Positions 1-9,436 are shown, counted from the first letter of the stretch. The stretch: DNA of 64,000 nucleotides from Microvirga terrestris (GCF_015694425.1 NZ_JADQDN010000004.1:310001-374000), one strand, 5' to 3'. Program-made: numbers and translations. Notes: generated from the sequence alone by a model not told the origin.

Positions 1-1278
1 CCGGTCGCGATCCCGAAAGGCGTGTCGCGGCTGATCGAGCAGGTGGTCTGCCACAGCGATCCCGAGCGCTACGCCCTGCTCTACGGGCTCGTCTGGCGCG
101 TGCTGAACGGCGAGCGGGATCTGTTGGAGGTCGCGAGCGATCCGCTGGTGCACCGCATCGACCTAATGGCCCGCTCCGTGCGCCGCGACCTGCACAAGAT
201 GCACGCTTTCGTGCGCTTTCGCCGAATGCCAGGAGAGCTTGAACGCTTCGCCGCCTGGTTCGAGCCGGAGCATTTCATTCTTGAGGCGGCAGCGCCCTTC
301 TTCGTCGACCGCTTCCGCTCGATGGACTGGACCATTCTCACACCCATTGGCTCCGCAAGATGGGACCGGCATGAGCTGACCTTCGGCCCACCCGCCTCCC
401 GCGAGGATGCACCCGACGAGGACAGCTTCGAGGAGGGCTGGCGCGGCTATTACGAGAGCGTGTTCAACCCGGCGCGAGTGAACCCTACCGCCATGCGGGC
501 GGAGATGCCCAAAAAATACTGGCGCAACATGCCGGAGACCGCCGCCATCCCCGGACTGATCCAAACCGCCGCCCAGCGCGTTGAACGGATGATCGAACAG
601 GAGGCGACGATGCCCGCCAAACGCACGCCCGAACGCGCGATTCAAGCCATGTGGGATCAGGAACCGAAGACCCTGGAAGAGCTCAATGCCATCATCGCGA
701 AGGCAGGCCCGCTGGTGCCCGGCGCCACGCAGGCAGTGTTCGGCGAAGGCCCGCATCATGCCGAGATCGTCTTCGTCGGCGAGCAGCCGGGCGACCAGGA
801 GGACCTGCAAGGGCGGCCCTTCGTCGGCCCGGCCGGCAAGCTCCTGACCAAGGCCATGAGAGAGGCCGGGATCGAGCGCGAACAGGCCTATCTCACCAAT
901 GCGGTCAAGCACTTCAAGTTCGAGCAGCGCGGCCACCGGCGCATCCACTCGAAGCCCACCGCCGGCGAGGTGAAACACTACCGGCCCTGGCTGATGAAGG
1001 AACTGGAGCTGATGCGGCCCAAGCTCGTGGTGGCTTTGGGCGCCACGGCCGTTCTCGCGCTCTCCGGCAAGGCGACGCCGATCACGCGCTCGCGCGGACG
1101 CGCGACCTTCGGCCCTTACCAGGGCTACATCACCGTGCATCCGAGTTACCTGCTGCGCCTGCCGGACGAGGCGACGAAGCGCGAGGCTTACCAGGCGTTT
1201 CTCAGCGACCTGCACCGCATTCACGATCTGGCTCAAGCCAATCTGGAGACGGGCGAGCTGCCGCTTGCGGCGGAGTAG
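1..1278 (+). CDS. udgX: UdgX-family uracil-DNA binding protein fused to a TIGR03915-like domain (5' partial)
   Basis: The C-terminal part, from about base 720, is a family-4-like uracil-DNA glycosylase domain. It shows GEQPGDQED, the GRPFVGPAG segment, LTNAVKHFKF and the late HPSYLLR motif. The loop HRRIHSKP matches the R-loop (KRRIH) that marks UdgX, whose histidine becomes covalently linked to uracil-containing DNA. The N-terminal part (DPERYALLYGLVWR, then KMHAFVRFRR) resembles the radical-SAM-associated DNA metabolism domain TIGR03915, which is often fused to UdgX. The frame is open to base 1, so the GTG at 22 is probably not the true start and the gene begins upstream. A radical SAM partner gene would be expected just outside the window. 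The UdgX call is strong. The N-terminal call rests on remembered family similarity. Confidence 0.85.
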   Translation, partial: PVAIPKGVSRLIEQVVCHSDPERYALLYGLVWRVLNGERDLLEVASDPLVHRIDLMARSVRRDLHKMHAFVRFRRMPGELERFAAWFEPEHFILEAAAPFFVDRFRSMDWTILTPIGSARWDRHELTFGPPASREDAPDEDSFEEGWRGYYESVFNPARVNPTAMRAEMPKKYWRNMPETAAIPGLIQTAAQRVERMIEQEATMPAKRTPERAIQAMWDQEPKTLEELNAIIAKAGPLVPGATQAVFGEGPHHAEIVFVGEQPGDQEDLQGRPFVGPAGKLLTKAMREAGIEREQAYLTNAVKHFKFEQRGHRRIHSKPTAGEVKHYRPWLMKELELMRPKLVVALGATAVLALSGKATPITRSRGRATFGPYQGYITVHPSYLLRLPDEATKREAYQAFLSDLHRIHDLAQANLETGELPLAAE

Positions 1279-1410
1279 GTGCGGCATCGCACAGGAGCAA
1301 ACCGCTCCCCCGTTTGAGGCATTGCCAGCTCGCCAGGATGAGCAGACCTTGACCGACGCCGGAGCTGATTTGGCCCGGCGAAGGAGGCGCCGGGCCACCG
1401 GCGACAGGCC

Positions 1411-1707
1411 ATGCCAGAATTCGTGATCGAGCGGAACATGACGGGTGTCGGCAATTCATCTGCCGCAGACATGCAGCAGGCCTCACAGAACTCATGCAAT
1501 GTCCTGCGTGAACTCGGGCCCGAAATCCAATGGGTTCACAGCTATGTCACCGACGACAAGATCTACTGCGTCTACCGGGCACCGGATGAAGGCATGATCC
1601 GCGAACATGCCCAGAAGGCTGGGCTTCCGGCGAACAGCATTGCGAAGGTGAGAAGAGTCATCGACCCGACGACGGCCGAGATGGACGGTACATCCATGTA
1701 CCCATGA
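1411..1707 (+). CDS. DUF4242 domain protein
   Basis: A 98-residue protein beginning MPEFVIERNM and containing WVHSYVTDDKIYCVY, which is the DUF4242 pattern (small ferredoxin-like fold; one Streptomyces member binds nickel). There is no signal peptide or membrane segment, so it should be cytosolic. It follows udgX by about 130 bp on the same strand. A purine-rich stretch lies upstream but no strong ribosome site is adjacent. The physiological role is unknown. The family assignment is from pattern recognition only. Confidence 0.75.
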   Translation: MPEFVIERNMTGVGNSSAADMQQASQNSCNVLRELGPEIQWVHSYVTDDKIYCVYRAPDEGMIREHAQKAGLPANSIAKVRRVIDPTTAEMDGTSMYP

Positions 1708-1736
1708 CGGTCACGCTGTGATGCTGCGAGGGCCTG

Positions 1737-1872
1737 GAGCATCGGACCCAAAAGTGGATTTGCACTTTTGGGATCCATCCGATGCTCAACATTTTAAACA
1801 GCGCATCTTTCGAAGCGGAAAACCGGGACCACTTTTCGCTGACGCGGCCCTCCGAGTCCGCAGGATGCGCTA
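1737..1872. repeat. Composite palindromic repeat, copy 1
   Basis: Module A at 1737-1787 is a near-perfect palindrome: GAGCATCGG, then CCCAAAAGTGG paired with CACTTTTGGG, then CCGATGCTC. Module B at about 1799-1872 runs from AGCGCATC through GAAAACCGGG and CCACTTTTC to GATGCGCT. The same pair recurs at 14031-14139, 30570-30677 and 58121-58253, and module A alone recurs at 16803-16852. It sits between two convergent genes and its end touches the antiporter stop codon. Confidence 0.85.
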
Positions 1873-3111
1873 GGCTCTCGCAGCGAGCTTTCGGCGTTGA
1901 TCGAGGTGCCGCATGGCCGGCGTCACCGTGATGCCATGCAATACGATGGATACGAGGATGATGAAGCCGGCCGTGCTCCAGAGAAGGTCGGCATTGTCGA
2001 ACTTCGCGTGGTGCAGGGCATAGGCGAGATAATAGATCGAACCGAGCCCGCGGATGCCGAAGAAGCTGATCGCCGCTTTCTCGCCCAATGGTGGATCGGT
2101 GCCGATCAACCCGATCCATCCGGCGAGCGGCCTAACCACGAACAGCGCCAGCAAGCCGAAGACGGCAGCCTGCCATGTGAGGGCATTGAACAAGTCCCCG
2201 CCCGTCATGGCGCCGCCGAGCAGGACGAGGAGCACCATCATCATGAGGCGCTCGAGCTCTTCCGCGAAGTCGTGCAGCTTGGTGTGATAATCATGTTCGG
2301 GCTTGGTCGCCCGCAGGGCCAGAGCCGCCACGAAGACGGCGAGAAATCCGTAGCCTCTGACCATCTCGGTCAGGCCATAGGCGATGCAAGTGATGCCGAG
2401 AACCACGAATCCGGCACCGGTGCGCGAAAGCTTTGCCCGGTTCGGCAGATGGAAGGTCAGCCAGCCGAGAGCCCGCCCGATCCCATAGCCCATGCCGATG
2501 CCGGCTGCGATCTTCCAGACGACCGCATAGGCAAACCATTCGGTCACATTGGCGAGGCTCCCCTCTTGGGCGAACGCGATGGCCAGCAGAACGAACGGGA
2601 AGGCGAGGCCGTCGTTGAGGCCTGCCTCGGAGGTGAGGGTGAAGCGCACCTCGTCCTCCTCGCTGTCGCCCGGCGGCCCCACCTGCACGTCGCTGGCGAG
2701 CACCGGATCCGTCGGAGCCAGCGCGGCTCCGAGCAGCAGGGCTGCCGCGAGGCTTAAACCTAAAAGGCTGGTCCCAAGCCAAGCGAGACCGAAGATCGTG
2801 AGCGGCATGACGATGCCGAGGAGCCGCCAGGTGAGCCGCCACCGCTTCCAGCCGAAGGGCCGGTCAATCTTCAGGCCTGCCCCCATGAGCGAGATGATGA
2901 CTACGAACTCGCTCAGGCGTTCGACGATGGCGAGTTCCTCGTTGGGATGAGGCATCACGCCGGGCAGATCGGGAAACGCGAAAACGAGCGCGCCCAAGGC
3001 CACGCAGAAGATCGGCAGGGACAGGGGCAGTTCCTTCAGGACCATGGGAAGCCAGGCGGTCAAAAGGACCACCACCCCGAAGCCTGCCAGCACGACGATG
3101 TAAGCGCTCAT
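1870..3111 (-). CDS. CPA1-type cation:proton antiporter (NhaP-like)
   Basis: A 413-residue integral membrane protein with about 12 hydrophobic segments. Diagnostic motifs of the CPA1 sodium/proton antiporter family are TDPVLASD at residues 134-141 and SEAGLNDG at 161-168, where the aspartate of the ND pair is the expected ion-binding residue. It should exchange Na+ or K+ for protons across the inner membrane. The C-terminus is short, without the regulatory tail seen in some homologues. It is divergent from the penicillin-binding protein gene across about 150 bp, so that gap probably holds both promoters. The cation cannot be told from sequence. Confidence 0.9.
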   Translation of the reverse strand: MSAYIVVLAGFGVVVLLTAWLPMVLKELPLSLPIFCVALGALVFAFPDLPGVMPHPNEELAIVERLSEFVVIISLMGAGLKIDRPFGWKRWRLTWRLLGIVMPLTIFGLAWLGTSLLGLSLAAALLLGAALAPTDPVLASDVQVGPPGDSEEDEVRFTLTSEAGLNDGLAFPFVLLAIAFAQEGSLANVTEWFAYAVVWKIAAGIGMGYGIGRALGWLTFHLPNRAKLSRTGAGFVVLGITCIAYGLTEMVRGYGFLAVFVAALALRATKPEHDYHTKLHDFAEELERLMMMVLLVLLGGAMTGGDLFNALTWQAAVFGLLALFVVRPLAGWIGLIGTDPPLGEKAAISFFGIRGLGSIYYLAYALHHAKFDNADLLWSTAGFIILVSIVLHGITVTPAMRHLDQRRKLAARA

Positions 3112-3259
3112 AAGGCAGCGAACGCGCGCCAGACTCGGCAGTTCCGGCCGGGAAGCCGTTAATCCCTGTTAACCGCCCCTTAAACCGCCACAATTAGGGT
3201 GCCTCAGAGCATGAAAGGCCGGGTCCCACCGGCTCTATGAATGCGGGGTCATTAAAGAC

Positions 3260-5377
3260 GTGGCGAACGGACGTGATCGGCGCGAGCCGGTGTTCGATGC
3301 GCCCGCTGGGCAGGCGGGGGAGCTGGATTTTCACCTCTCGCCCGAGGATCGGGCAGGGGGAACGATGACGCGCAGGCGAGCATCTCGACAGGGCGGCGGA
3401 CCTTCGCGCCCCAGGAAGACCAAGCGCCGCGGCGGCCGCTCCCTCTTCAGCAAGCTGATCTATGCCGGGCTCGTGCTGTGCCTGTGGGGCGTGATCGGCG
3501 TCGGCGGCATCGTCGCCTATTATGCCTCGCAGCTTCCGCCCATCGACCAGCTTGCGGTGCCCAAGCGCCCGCCGAACATCGCCATCCTGGCGAGCGACGG
3601 CTCGTTTCTCGCCAATCGCGGCGAGACGGGCGGGCGAACGATGACTCTGAAGGAGCTGCCACCCTATCTGCCGAAGGCGTTCATCGCCATCGAGGACCGG
3701 CGCTTCTACGACCATTACGGCATCGACCCGATCGGCATCGCCCGCGCGGTCTACCGCAATCTCGCCAATAGCGGTGGCCTGCAGGGCGGCTCGACCCTGA
3801 CGCAGCAGCTCGCCAAGAACCTCTTCCTGACCCAGGAGCGCACCGCGTCGCGCAAGATCCAGGAGGCGATCCTGGCGCTCTGGCTCGAGCGTAACTACTC
3901 GAAGGACCAGCTCCTCGAGCTCTATCTCAACCGAGTCTATTTCGGCGCCGGCGCCTATGGCGTCGAGGCCGCCGCCCAGCGCTATTACGGCAAGTCGGCC
4001 CGCAGCGTATCGCTCTCGGAGGCCGCCGTGCTGGCAGGCCTTGTTCAGTCGCCGTCGCGTCTGGCCCCCAACCGCTATCCGGAGCGGGCACAGGCCCGGG
4101 CGCAGCTCGTGATTGCGGCCATGAACGACCTCGGTTTCATCACGCCGGGCATGACCAAGACGGCTCTGGGCGATCCGGCCGAGCCCGTGCGCGCGAACGG
4201 CGCGGGATCGGCCAATTACGCGGCCGATTACGTGATGGATGTGCTCGACGATTTCGTCGGCACGGTCGAATCCGACATCGTGGTCTCGACCACCGTCGAG
4301 CCCGCACTGCAATCCGCGGCCGAGCGCGTACTGGTGGAAGAGCTCAACGCCAAGGGCCAGAAGTTCAACGTGAGCCAGGGCGCCGTCGTGGCCATGCAGC
4401 CGGACGGGGCCGTCAAAGCCCTGGTCGGCGGCCGCAACTATGAGACGAGCCAGTTCAACCGGGCTATCGCGGCCCGTCGGCAGCCGGGCTCGTCCTTCAA
4501 GCCCTTCGTCTATCTCGCCGCCATGGAGCGGGGCTACACCCCCGACATGGTCGTGGACGATGCGCCCGTGGCCTACAAGGGCTGGGCGCCCAAGAACTAC
4601 GACCGCAAATATCGCGGTCCGATCACGATCCGCGATGCGCTGGCGCTTTCGCTCAACACCATCGCGGTGAAGCTCAACATGGAGGTCGGGCCCAAGGCCG
4701 TGGCGCAGACTGCGCAGCGCCTCGGCATCTCCTCTCCGCTTCAGGCCAACGGCTCGCTGGCGCTTGGCACCTCGGAGGTGACGCCGCTGGAACTGGTGAG
4801 TGCCTACGCGGCCTTCGCCAATGGTGGCATGGGTGTGACGCCCTACGTGATTACCCAGGTGAAGACCACCGACGGCAAACTCATCTACAAGCGCCCGAGC
4901 TCGGGCGGCCTCGGGCGCGTGATCGATCCGGGCGTCGTGGCCCAGATGAACGACATGATGCACAACGTCTTCGTCGTCGGCACCGCCCAGAAGGCGCAGA
5001 TTCCGGGCTGGACTCTTGCCGGCAAGACCGGAACCACCGACGACTACAAGGATGCCTGGTTCGTGGGCTTCTCCGGCAATCTCGTGGCCGGTGTGTGGCT
5101 CGGCAACGACGACGGCGCGCTCACCAAGCGCGTGACTGGTGGCAACCTGCCCACGGAAGTCTGGCACAACTTCATGACGGCTGCCCTAAAAGATCAGCAG
5201 CCCGTGCCTCTGCCCGGTCTCGAGCGCATGCGCGCGCCGTCGGATGTTCCCGTCGCCGGCGTCGGAGGCACGCCGCGCTACGCCAATGCGGACGGCGAGA
5301 GCAGCTGGGTTGCGCCCGCGCCCCAGCGGCGCGCAAGCCGCGAGAAGAACTTCTTCGAGAAGCTGTTCGGGCTTTGA
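3260..5377 (+). CDS. mrcA: Class A penicillin-binding protein 1A
   Basis: A bifunctional peptidoglycan synthase of 705 residues. A basic cytoplasmic N-terminus is followed by one membrane anchor at about residues 65-90. The GT51 glycosyltransferase domain shows EDRRFYDHYGID near residue 145 and QGGSTLTQQLAKNLF near 175. The transpeptidase domain has the SxxK motif in PGSSFKPF near residue 407, SLN near 463 and KTGTT near 589. All catalytic motifs are intact. The GTG start at 3260 keeps an N-terminal REPVFD...LSPEDR stretch that I recall in rhizobial homologues. An ATG at 3365 with a good GGGGGAA ribosome site is a real alternative giving 670 residues. Confidence 0.93.
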   Translation: MANGRDRREPVFDAPAGQAGELDFHLSPEDRAGGTMTRRRASRQGGGPSRPRKTKRRGGRSLFSKLIYAGLVLCLWGVIGVGGIVAYYASQLPPIDQLAVPKRPPNIAILASDGSFLANRGETGGRTMTLKELPPYLPKAFIAIEDRRFYDHYGIDPIGIARAVYRNLANSGGLQGGSTLTQQLAKNLFLTQERTASRKIQEAILALWLERNYSKDQLLELYLNRVYFGAGAYGVEAAAQRYYGKSARSVSLSEAAVLAGLVQSPSRLAPNRYPERAQARAQLVIAAMNDLGFITPGMTKTALGDPAEPVRANGAGSANYAADYVMDVLDDFVGTVESDIVVSTTVEPALQSAAERVLVEELNAKGQKFNVSQGAVVAMQPDGAVKALVGGRNYETSQFNRAIAARRQPGSSFKPFVYLAAMERGYTPDMVVDDAPVAYKGWAPKNYDRKYRGPITIRDALALSLNTIAVKLNMEVGPKAVAQTAQRLGISSPLQANGSLALGTSEVTPLELVSAYAAFANGGMGVTPYVITQVKTTDGKLIYKRPSSGGLGRVIDPGVVAQMNDMMHNVFVVGTAQKAQIPGWTLAGKTGTTDDYKDAWFVGFSGNLVAGVWLGNDDGALTKRVTGGNLPTEVWHNFMTAALKDQQPVPLPGLERMRAPSDVPVAGVGGTPRYANADGESSWVAPAPQRRASREKNFFEKLFGL

Positions 5378-5398
5378 GACGGCAGTATACATAGTTCT

Positions 5399-5541
5399 GA
5401 CACTGTCATTCCGGCGCCGCGTAAGCGGAGCCCGGAATCCATCACCGCTAGCAATGCAGAAAGAAGCGTGACGCGGCTCGCACTTTCTGAAGCGTCGTGT
5501 TTGTGGGTTCCGGGCTCTCGCTAACGCTTGCCCCGGAATGG
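5399..5541. repeat. Pair of inverted extragenic palindromes
   Basis: Two copies of a GTCATTCCGG...CCCGGAATCC element lie head to head at about 5405-5441 and 5502-5541, the second inverted. They fill the gap between the penicillin-binding protein and the DUF1330 gene. The element is related to the repeats clustered at 27.0-27.7 kb. No coding potential is evident. Confidence 0.7.
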
Positions 5542-5643
5542 CAGCGTGTGCGTTCAGACAAACCTTCAAACCATTACCTCGCACGTAATCGCCAGCGCTC
5601 TCTCCACGCGGCATGTTCCCTTCATCACAAGAAGGAGCCTGTC

Positions 5644-5991
5644 ATGCCTGCTTATGCTGTCGGTCATCTGCACGATGTGAATGTCGGTCACGACATCGTC
5701 GAGTATCTCAAGCGCATCGATGCAACGCTTAAACCTTTCGGTGGCCGGTTCATCATTCACGGAGGGCCGGTGGCTCTTCTCGAAGGGTCCTGGTCGGGAG
5801 ACCTGATCGTGATTGCGTTCCCGGACCGGGACAGCGCCCGCGCATGGTACGCATCTCCCGCCTATCAGCAGATCCTGCCCCTGCGTACCGGGAACTCGCG
5901 AGGCGACGTCTTCCTCATTGAGGGCGTCGATGCCGACCACAAGGCCGCGGACGTCCTCGCCGGAGTGGCGGCGGATCAGCCCTTAGGCTGA
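5644..5991 (+). CDS. DUF1330 domain protein
   Basis: The ATG at 5644 follows AAGAAGGAG at a sensible distance, which fixes the start and gives 115 residues. The sequence has the DUF1330 pattern: AYAVGHLHDV at the start, then GGRFIIHGGP, LEGSW, VIAFPDRDSARAWYASPAYQ. This is a small ferredoxin-like dimeric fold with no firmly assigned reaction. No signal peptide or membrane segment is visible. The last 16 bases overlap the end of the convergent MFS gene. Confidence 0.85.
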   Translation: MPAYAVGHLHDVNVGHDIVEYLKRIDATLKPFGGRFIIHGGPVALLEGSWSGDLIVIAFPDRDSARAWYASPAYQQILPLRTGNSRGDVFLIEGVDADHKAADVLAGVAADQPLG

Positions 5992-7175
5992 TGCCCGCGT
6001 GCGCGGCTCGTCATGAGGAACAGCACAAGGGCCAGCATGCCGGTTGTGGCGATGGTCGCGGGCAGCGGAATCGCCGAGGCGTCGAGGTTGCGCCCGAGGG
6101 CGATGCCCACGATGGCCGCGAAGGTCATCTGGCAGATGCCGAGCAGCGACGAGGCCGCGCCGGCCCGCTCCGGGAAAGGCATCAGGGCCGAGGCCATGGA
6201 TTGCGGCATGGTGAGGCCGACGCCGATGCCGTAGATCGCCATCGGGGCGCTGATGCTCAGCGACGAGGGCACGCTTAACAGAACCAGGGCCAGCATGGTG
6301 GCACCACCAATGGCAAGGCACATCACGCCGAGCTGGATGGTGCCGTCGAGCCCGCGCCGTCCCACGAGATGCTGCGCGAGAAAGGTGCCGCTCATGAAGC
6401 CCACCACCACGAAGGTGAAGGAAAAGGCAAAAGCCAGCTCGTCCAGCCCGTAGATCTTCTGCAGCACGAAGGACGAGCCGGAGATGAAGGCGAAGAGCCC
6501 GCCATAGGTGAGCATGGAGAGGCCCACATAAGTGCGATAGCCGGCGTGTCCAAGCAGCAGCTTGAAGCCGCGCAGGATTGCCCCGAAGGAGATCGGCACG
6601 TCCGATTTCTTCCGAATGCTCTCAGGCATGCGCAGGCTGATGATGGCCGCCATGGCGATGCCGAACAGGATCATGAACCCGAACGTCACGCGCCAGCCCG
6701 AGACGCGCTCGATGACCCCACCGAGGATCGGGGCCGCAGCGGGCACGACGCCCATGATCGTGCCCATGCGCGACAATTCGCGGCCCGCGCGCGGTCCCTC
6801 GTAAAAATCGCGCACGATGGCGCGCCCGAGCACGATGGGACCCGACGCGCCCAAAGCCTGGAGGAAGCGCGCGCCGATCAGCGTCTCGATATTGGGCGCG
6901 AAGGCGCAGATCAGGCTCGCCAGCGTGAACAGCGCGAGCCCGAAGAGCAGCACGGGCTTCCTGCCGATCCGGTCGGAGATTGGCCCGTAGAAGAACTGGC
7001 CGGCGGCAAAGCCGAGGAGGAAGGCGGACAGCGTCAGCTGCGTCTGGCCCGTGGTTGCATTGAGCCCTGCCGCAATTGCTGGCAGCGACGGAAGATACAT
7101 GTCCGTCGAGAGCGGCCCGAGCGCGGTGAGCAGCGCCAGGATGACGGTAAGGGCCAGGGTGTCGGGCTTGAGCAT
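5976..7175 (-). CDS. Bcr/CflA-family multidrug MFS exporter
   Basis: About 399 residues with 12 transmembrane segments. Family motifs are LSTDMYLPSLP in the first helix and loop, GQFFYGPISDRIGRKPV in loop 2-3 (the MFS motif A) and RFLQALGASG in helix 4. These mark the drug:H+ antiporter branch that includes Bcr and CflA. It should extrude small hydrophobic drugs or metabolites; the substrate is not predictable. I chose the ATG at 7175, which gives the usual N-terminus. A GTG at 7235 would add 20 residues. It is convergent with the DUF1330 gene. Confidence 0.88.
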   Translation of the reverse strand: MLKPDTLALTVILALLTALGPLSTDMYLPSLPAIAAGLNATTGQTQLTLSAFLLGFAAGQFFYGPISDRIGRKPVLLFGLALFTLASLICAFAPNIETLIGARFLQALGASGPIVLGRAIVRDFYEGPRAGRELSRMGTIMGVVPAAAPILGGVIERVSGWRVTFGFMILFGIAMAAIISLRMPESIRKKSDVPISFGAILRGFKLLLGHAGYRTYVGLSMLTYGGLFAFISGSSFVLQKIYGLDELAFAFSFTFVVVGFMSGTFLAQHLVGRRGLDGTIQLGVMCLAIGGATMLALVLLSVPSSLSISAPMAIYGIGVGLTMPQSMASALMPFPERAGAASSLLGICQMTFAAIVGIALGRNLDASAIPLPATIATTGMLALVLFLMTSRARGHQPKG

Positions 7176-7253
7176 TGTTTTGGGACGCAGCGGTGACGGG
7201 AGGCTCCGACTAAGACGAAACGGAAGACCTGTCACTCACTAAGAGACCTTCCA

Positions 7254-7349
7254 TGTCATCACCGGCCTCGTGCCGGTGATCCCGATGCGAGAGGCGCGGC
7301 ATTTCTCCTTAAAGAGTTGGCCGGGACAAGCCCGGCCATGACGATGTGG
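7254..7349. repeat. Bipartite extragenic palindrome, copy 1
   Basis: Two hairpins separated by about 40 nt: TCACCGGC...GCCGGTGA at about 7258-7280 and GGCCGGG...CCCGGCC at about 7319-7337, with CCCGATGC between them. The same two hairpins occur in reverse orientation at 27486-27579. It lies between two minus-strand genes. Confidence 0.75.
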
Positions 7350-7353
7350 AATA

Positions 7354-8097
7354 TCACCCGATTCGATGCAGGGCGCTGCCGTAGGTCTTGAGCCAGGCCT
7401 CCGCCTCGTCGGTGCGGGGGCAGAGCTGGTGCGTGATCTTCCAGAAGCGGTGGGAATGGTTGAGCTCGCGCAGGTGCGCCACTTCGTGGGCTGCGAGGTA
7501 GTCGAGCACGAAGGGCGGGGCCATAATCAGCCGCCAGGAGAAATTGAGCGCCCCATTGGCCGAGCAGGAGCCCCAGCGGCTCTTGGTGTCGCGCACGGTG
7601 ATGCGCTTGGCCGAAACCCCGAGCTGGGCTGTATGCTTCCTCACGGCGGCGGTAAAATCCTTCTTGGCCTCCGCCTCGAGGAAATCCCGCACCCGGCGGG
7701 CCACGTGGGCCGCCTCCCCGGCCACCGCGATGATCGGCTCGCCAGCACCGCTCTTCGCGACTTGGGTCACGCCCCGGATCGAGGACCAATGGACGATCCG
7801 GTGGAGGACGCCGCGAACGGGCACCAGCGCGCCAGGCTCGAAGACCACCCGCTCGGGCACCTTGGCGAGGCGGGTGGCGATCCACTGGCTGTGGCTGTCG
7901 GCGAATTTCTGGGCGAGGCCCACCTCGGTGCGCTCAGGGATCGACAGCACGACCTCGCCGGTCGCGGTGGAGACGCGCAGCGTGATGCGTTTGGCCGTGG
8001 GACGGCGCTTGAGGGCCACCTTGAAGGCTTGGCCCTCATGCAGAACCTTGAGGTGAGGCGGGTCCGCTGGGACGCGGCGGAACAGGGCGGATTTCAT
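7354..8097 (-). CDS. YgjP/M48-type metallopeptidase (DUF45)
   Basis: A 247-residue cytosolic protein of the YgjP-like (SprT-related, WLM-like) zinc peptidase family. The zinc site is HEVAHLRELNH, giving the HExxH pair and the third histidine, and it is preceded by the family signature RWGSCS with SWRLIMAP. The N-terminal half, a beta-rich domain, begins at the ATG at 8097. The frame continues upstream to 8283, but that extension looks unlike the family and overlaps the next gene. Substrates are unknown. A role in protein processing is an inference from the family. Confidence 0.88.
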   Translation of the reverse strand: MKSALFRRVPADPPHLKVLHEGQAFKVALKRRPTAKRITLRVSTATGEVVLSIPERTEVGLAQKFADSHSQWIATRLAKVPERVVFEPGALVPVRGVLHRIVHWSSIRGVTQVAKSGAGEPIIAVAGEAAHVARRVRDFLEAEAKKDFTAAVRKHTAQLGVSAKRITVRDTKSRWGSCSANGALNFSWRLIMAPPFVLDYLAAHEVAHLRELNHSHRFWKITHQLCPRTDEAEAWLKTYGSALHRIG

Positions 8098-8173
8098 GTC
8101 CGCAATCTGCCCTGTCACGCCGATTCTGTCAGCGCAGCCGTTTGCCGCTCCTAAGAACGCATCAGGAACAGGT

Positions 8174-9436
8174 TCAGGCCCTTGACGCCTTCTTCCGGGC
8201 TGGCTCTCGGGAGTGAGTCTCAGTGAATTTAGCGATTCGAGGAGCGATCTGAGACCGGAACCGAGAACCGTTGAAGACGCCATAGTGACCGACCCCGGCC
8301 TGCAGATGATAGAGTTTCTTGTCGGAGGACAGGTTTGGGGTCAGCTCGAGGGCGGCCAGGGTCTGGCCGACGCCCGAGATGTCGTCCCGCTCGCCTTCGA
8401 CCGCCATGATGGCGCAGCGCCGGATGTCCATGAGGTCCACCGGCTGGTCCCGGTGCATCATCTCGCCCTTGGGCAGCTCGTGGTTCACGAACACCTTTTC
8501 GACCGTCTGAAGGTAGAACTCGGCGGTCAGGTCCATGACGGCGAGGTACTCGTCGTAGAACTCCCGGTGCTTCTCGGCCGAATCGCCGTCGCCCTCCACC
8601 AGGTGGTTGAACATGTCGTAATGGGCGGTCAGGTGCCGGTCGATATTCATGGCCATGAAGCCGGAGAGCTGCTGGAAGCCCGGATAGACATCGCGCCAGA
8701 AGCCCGGATGGGACGGCGGCACCTTGGTGATGCAATGGCGCTCGAACCAGTCGATGCCGCGCTCTTCAGCGAGCCGGTTCACGGCCGTGGGGGAGCGGCG
8801 GGTGTCGATGGGGCCGCCCATGAGGGTCATGGACCGGGGGATGCAGGGATCGTTCTCGGCCTCGAGGCGGGCCACTGCGGCGATCACTGGCACGGCCGGC
8901 TGGCACACGGCCATCAGGTGGAGATCGGGGCCGAACTCCCGGCACAGGTCCTTGATGTAGTCGATGTAGTCGTCGAGATCGAACCGCCCTTCGGCCAGGG
9001 GTACCATGCGGGCATCGATCCAGTCGGTGATCATGACTTGGTGCGTGGGCAGGAAGGTCTCGACGGTACCGCGCAGGAGCGTGGCGTAGTGGCCGGACAT
9101 GGGCGCCACGATCAGGAGCTTCGGCTGGCTTTTGGCCGCGGGGTGATCCCGCTCGAAGGAGATGATTCGGCAGAACGGGCGCTCCCACACGATCCGCTCC
9201 ATGACCCCCACCTCTGCGCCGTCGATCACGGTGGTGGGCAGGTCGAAGGCGGGCTTGCCGTAGCGGCGGGTGGTGCGTTCGAACAATTCGCAGGCGGCGG
9301 AAACGGTGCGGCCGTAAGGAGTATTGTTGAGCGGATTACCAGGAAAATCGAAAAAATGCTTCGTCAAATCGGAGGCCGCACGGGCGGGGCTCAAGAGCCA
9401 ATGCGCCGTGTCGTACCAAACATAAGAAAAGTTCAT
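8174..9436 (-). CDS. phaZ: Intracellular polyhydroxyalkanoate depolymerase
   Basis: The 420-residue protein begins MNFSYVWYDTAHWLLSPARA, typical of the intracellular PHB depolymerase family TIGR01849. The nucleophile lies in AVCQP with Cys178, as in Cupriavidus PhaZa1, where cysteine replaces serine in the lipase-like box. A C-terminal GHYGVF supplies the expected histidine. It should break down stored polyhydroxybutyrate to oligomers or monomers in the cytoplasm. The ATG at 9436 follows a GGGGA ribosome site. The gene is divergent from actS across about 250 bp. No other PHA genes are in the window. Confidence 0.92.
   Translation of the reverse strand: MNFSYVWYDTAHWLLSPARAASDLTKHFFDFPGNPLNNTPYGRTVSAACELFERTTRRYGKPAFDLPTTVIDGAEVGVMERIVWERPFCRIISFERDHPAAKSQPKLLIVAPMSGHYATLLRGTVETFLPTHQVMITDWIDARMVPLAEGRFDLDDYIDYIKDLCREFGPDLHLMAVCQPAVPVIAAVARLEAENDPCIPRSMTLMGGPIDTRRSPTAVNRLAEERGIDWFERHCITKVPPSHPGFWRDVYPGFQQLSGFMAMNIDRHLTAHYDMFNHLVEGDGDSAEKHREFYDEYLAVMDLTAEFYLQTVEKVFVNHELPKGEMMHRDQPVDLMDIRRCAIMAVEGERDDISGVGQTLAALELTPNLSSDKKLYHLQAGVGHYGVFNGSRFRSQIAPRIAKFTETHSREPARKKASRA

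Noticed and set aside
3194..5167. Long minus-strand frame opposite the penicillin-binding protein
   Set aside because: It has the His/Gly/Arg/Ala-rich composition of antisense shadows of GC-rich genes and no domain, while the plus strand has all catalytic motifs.
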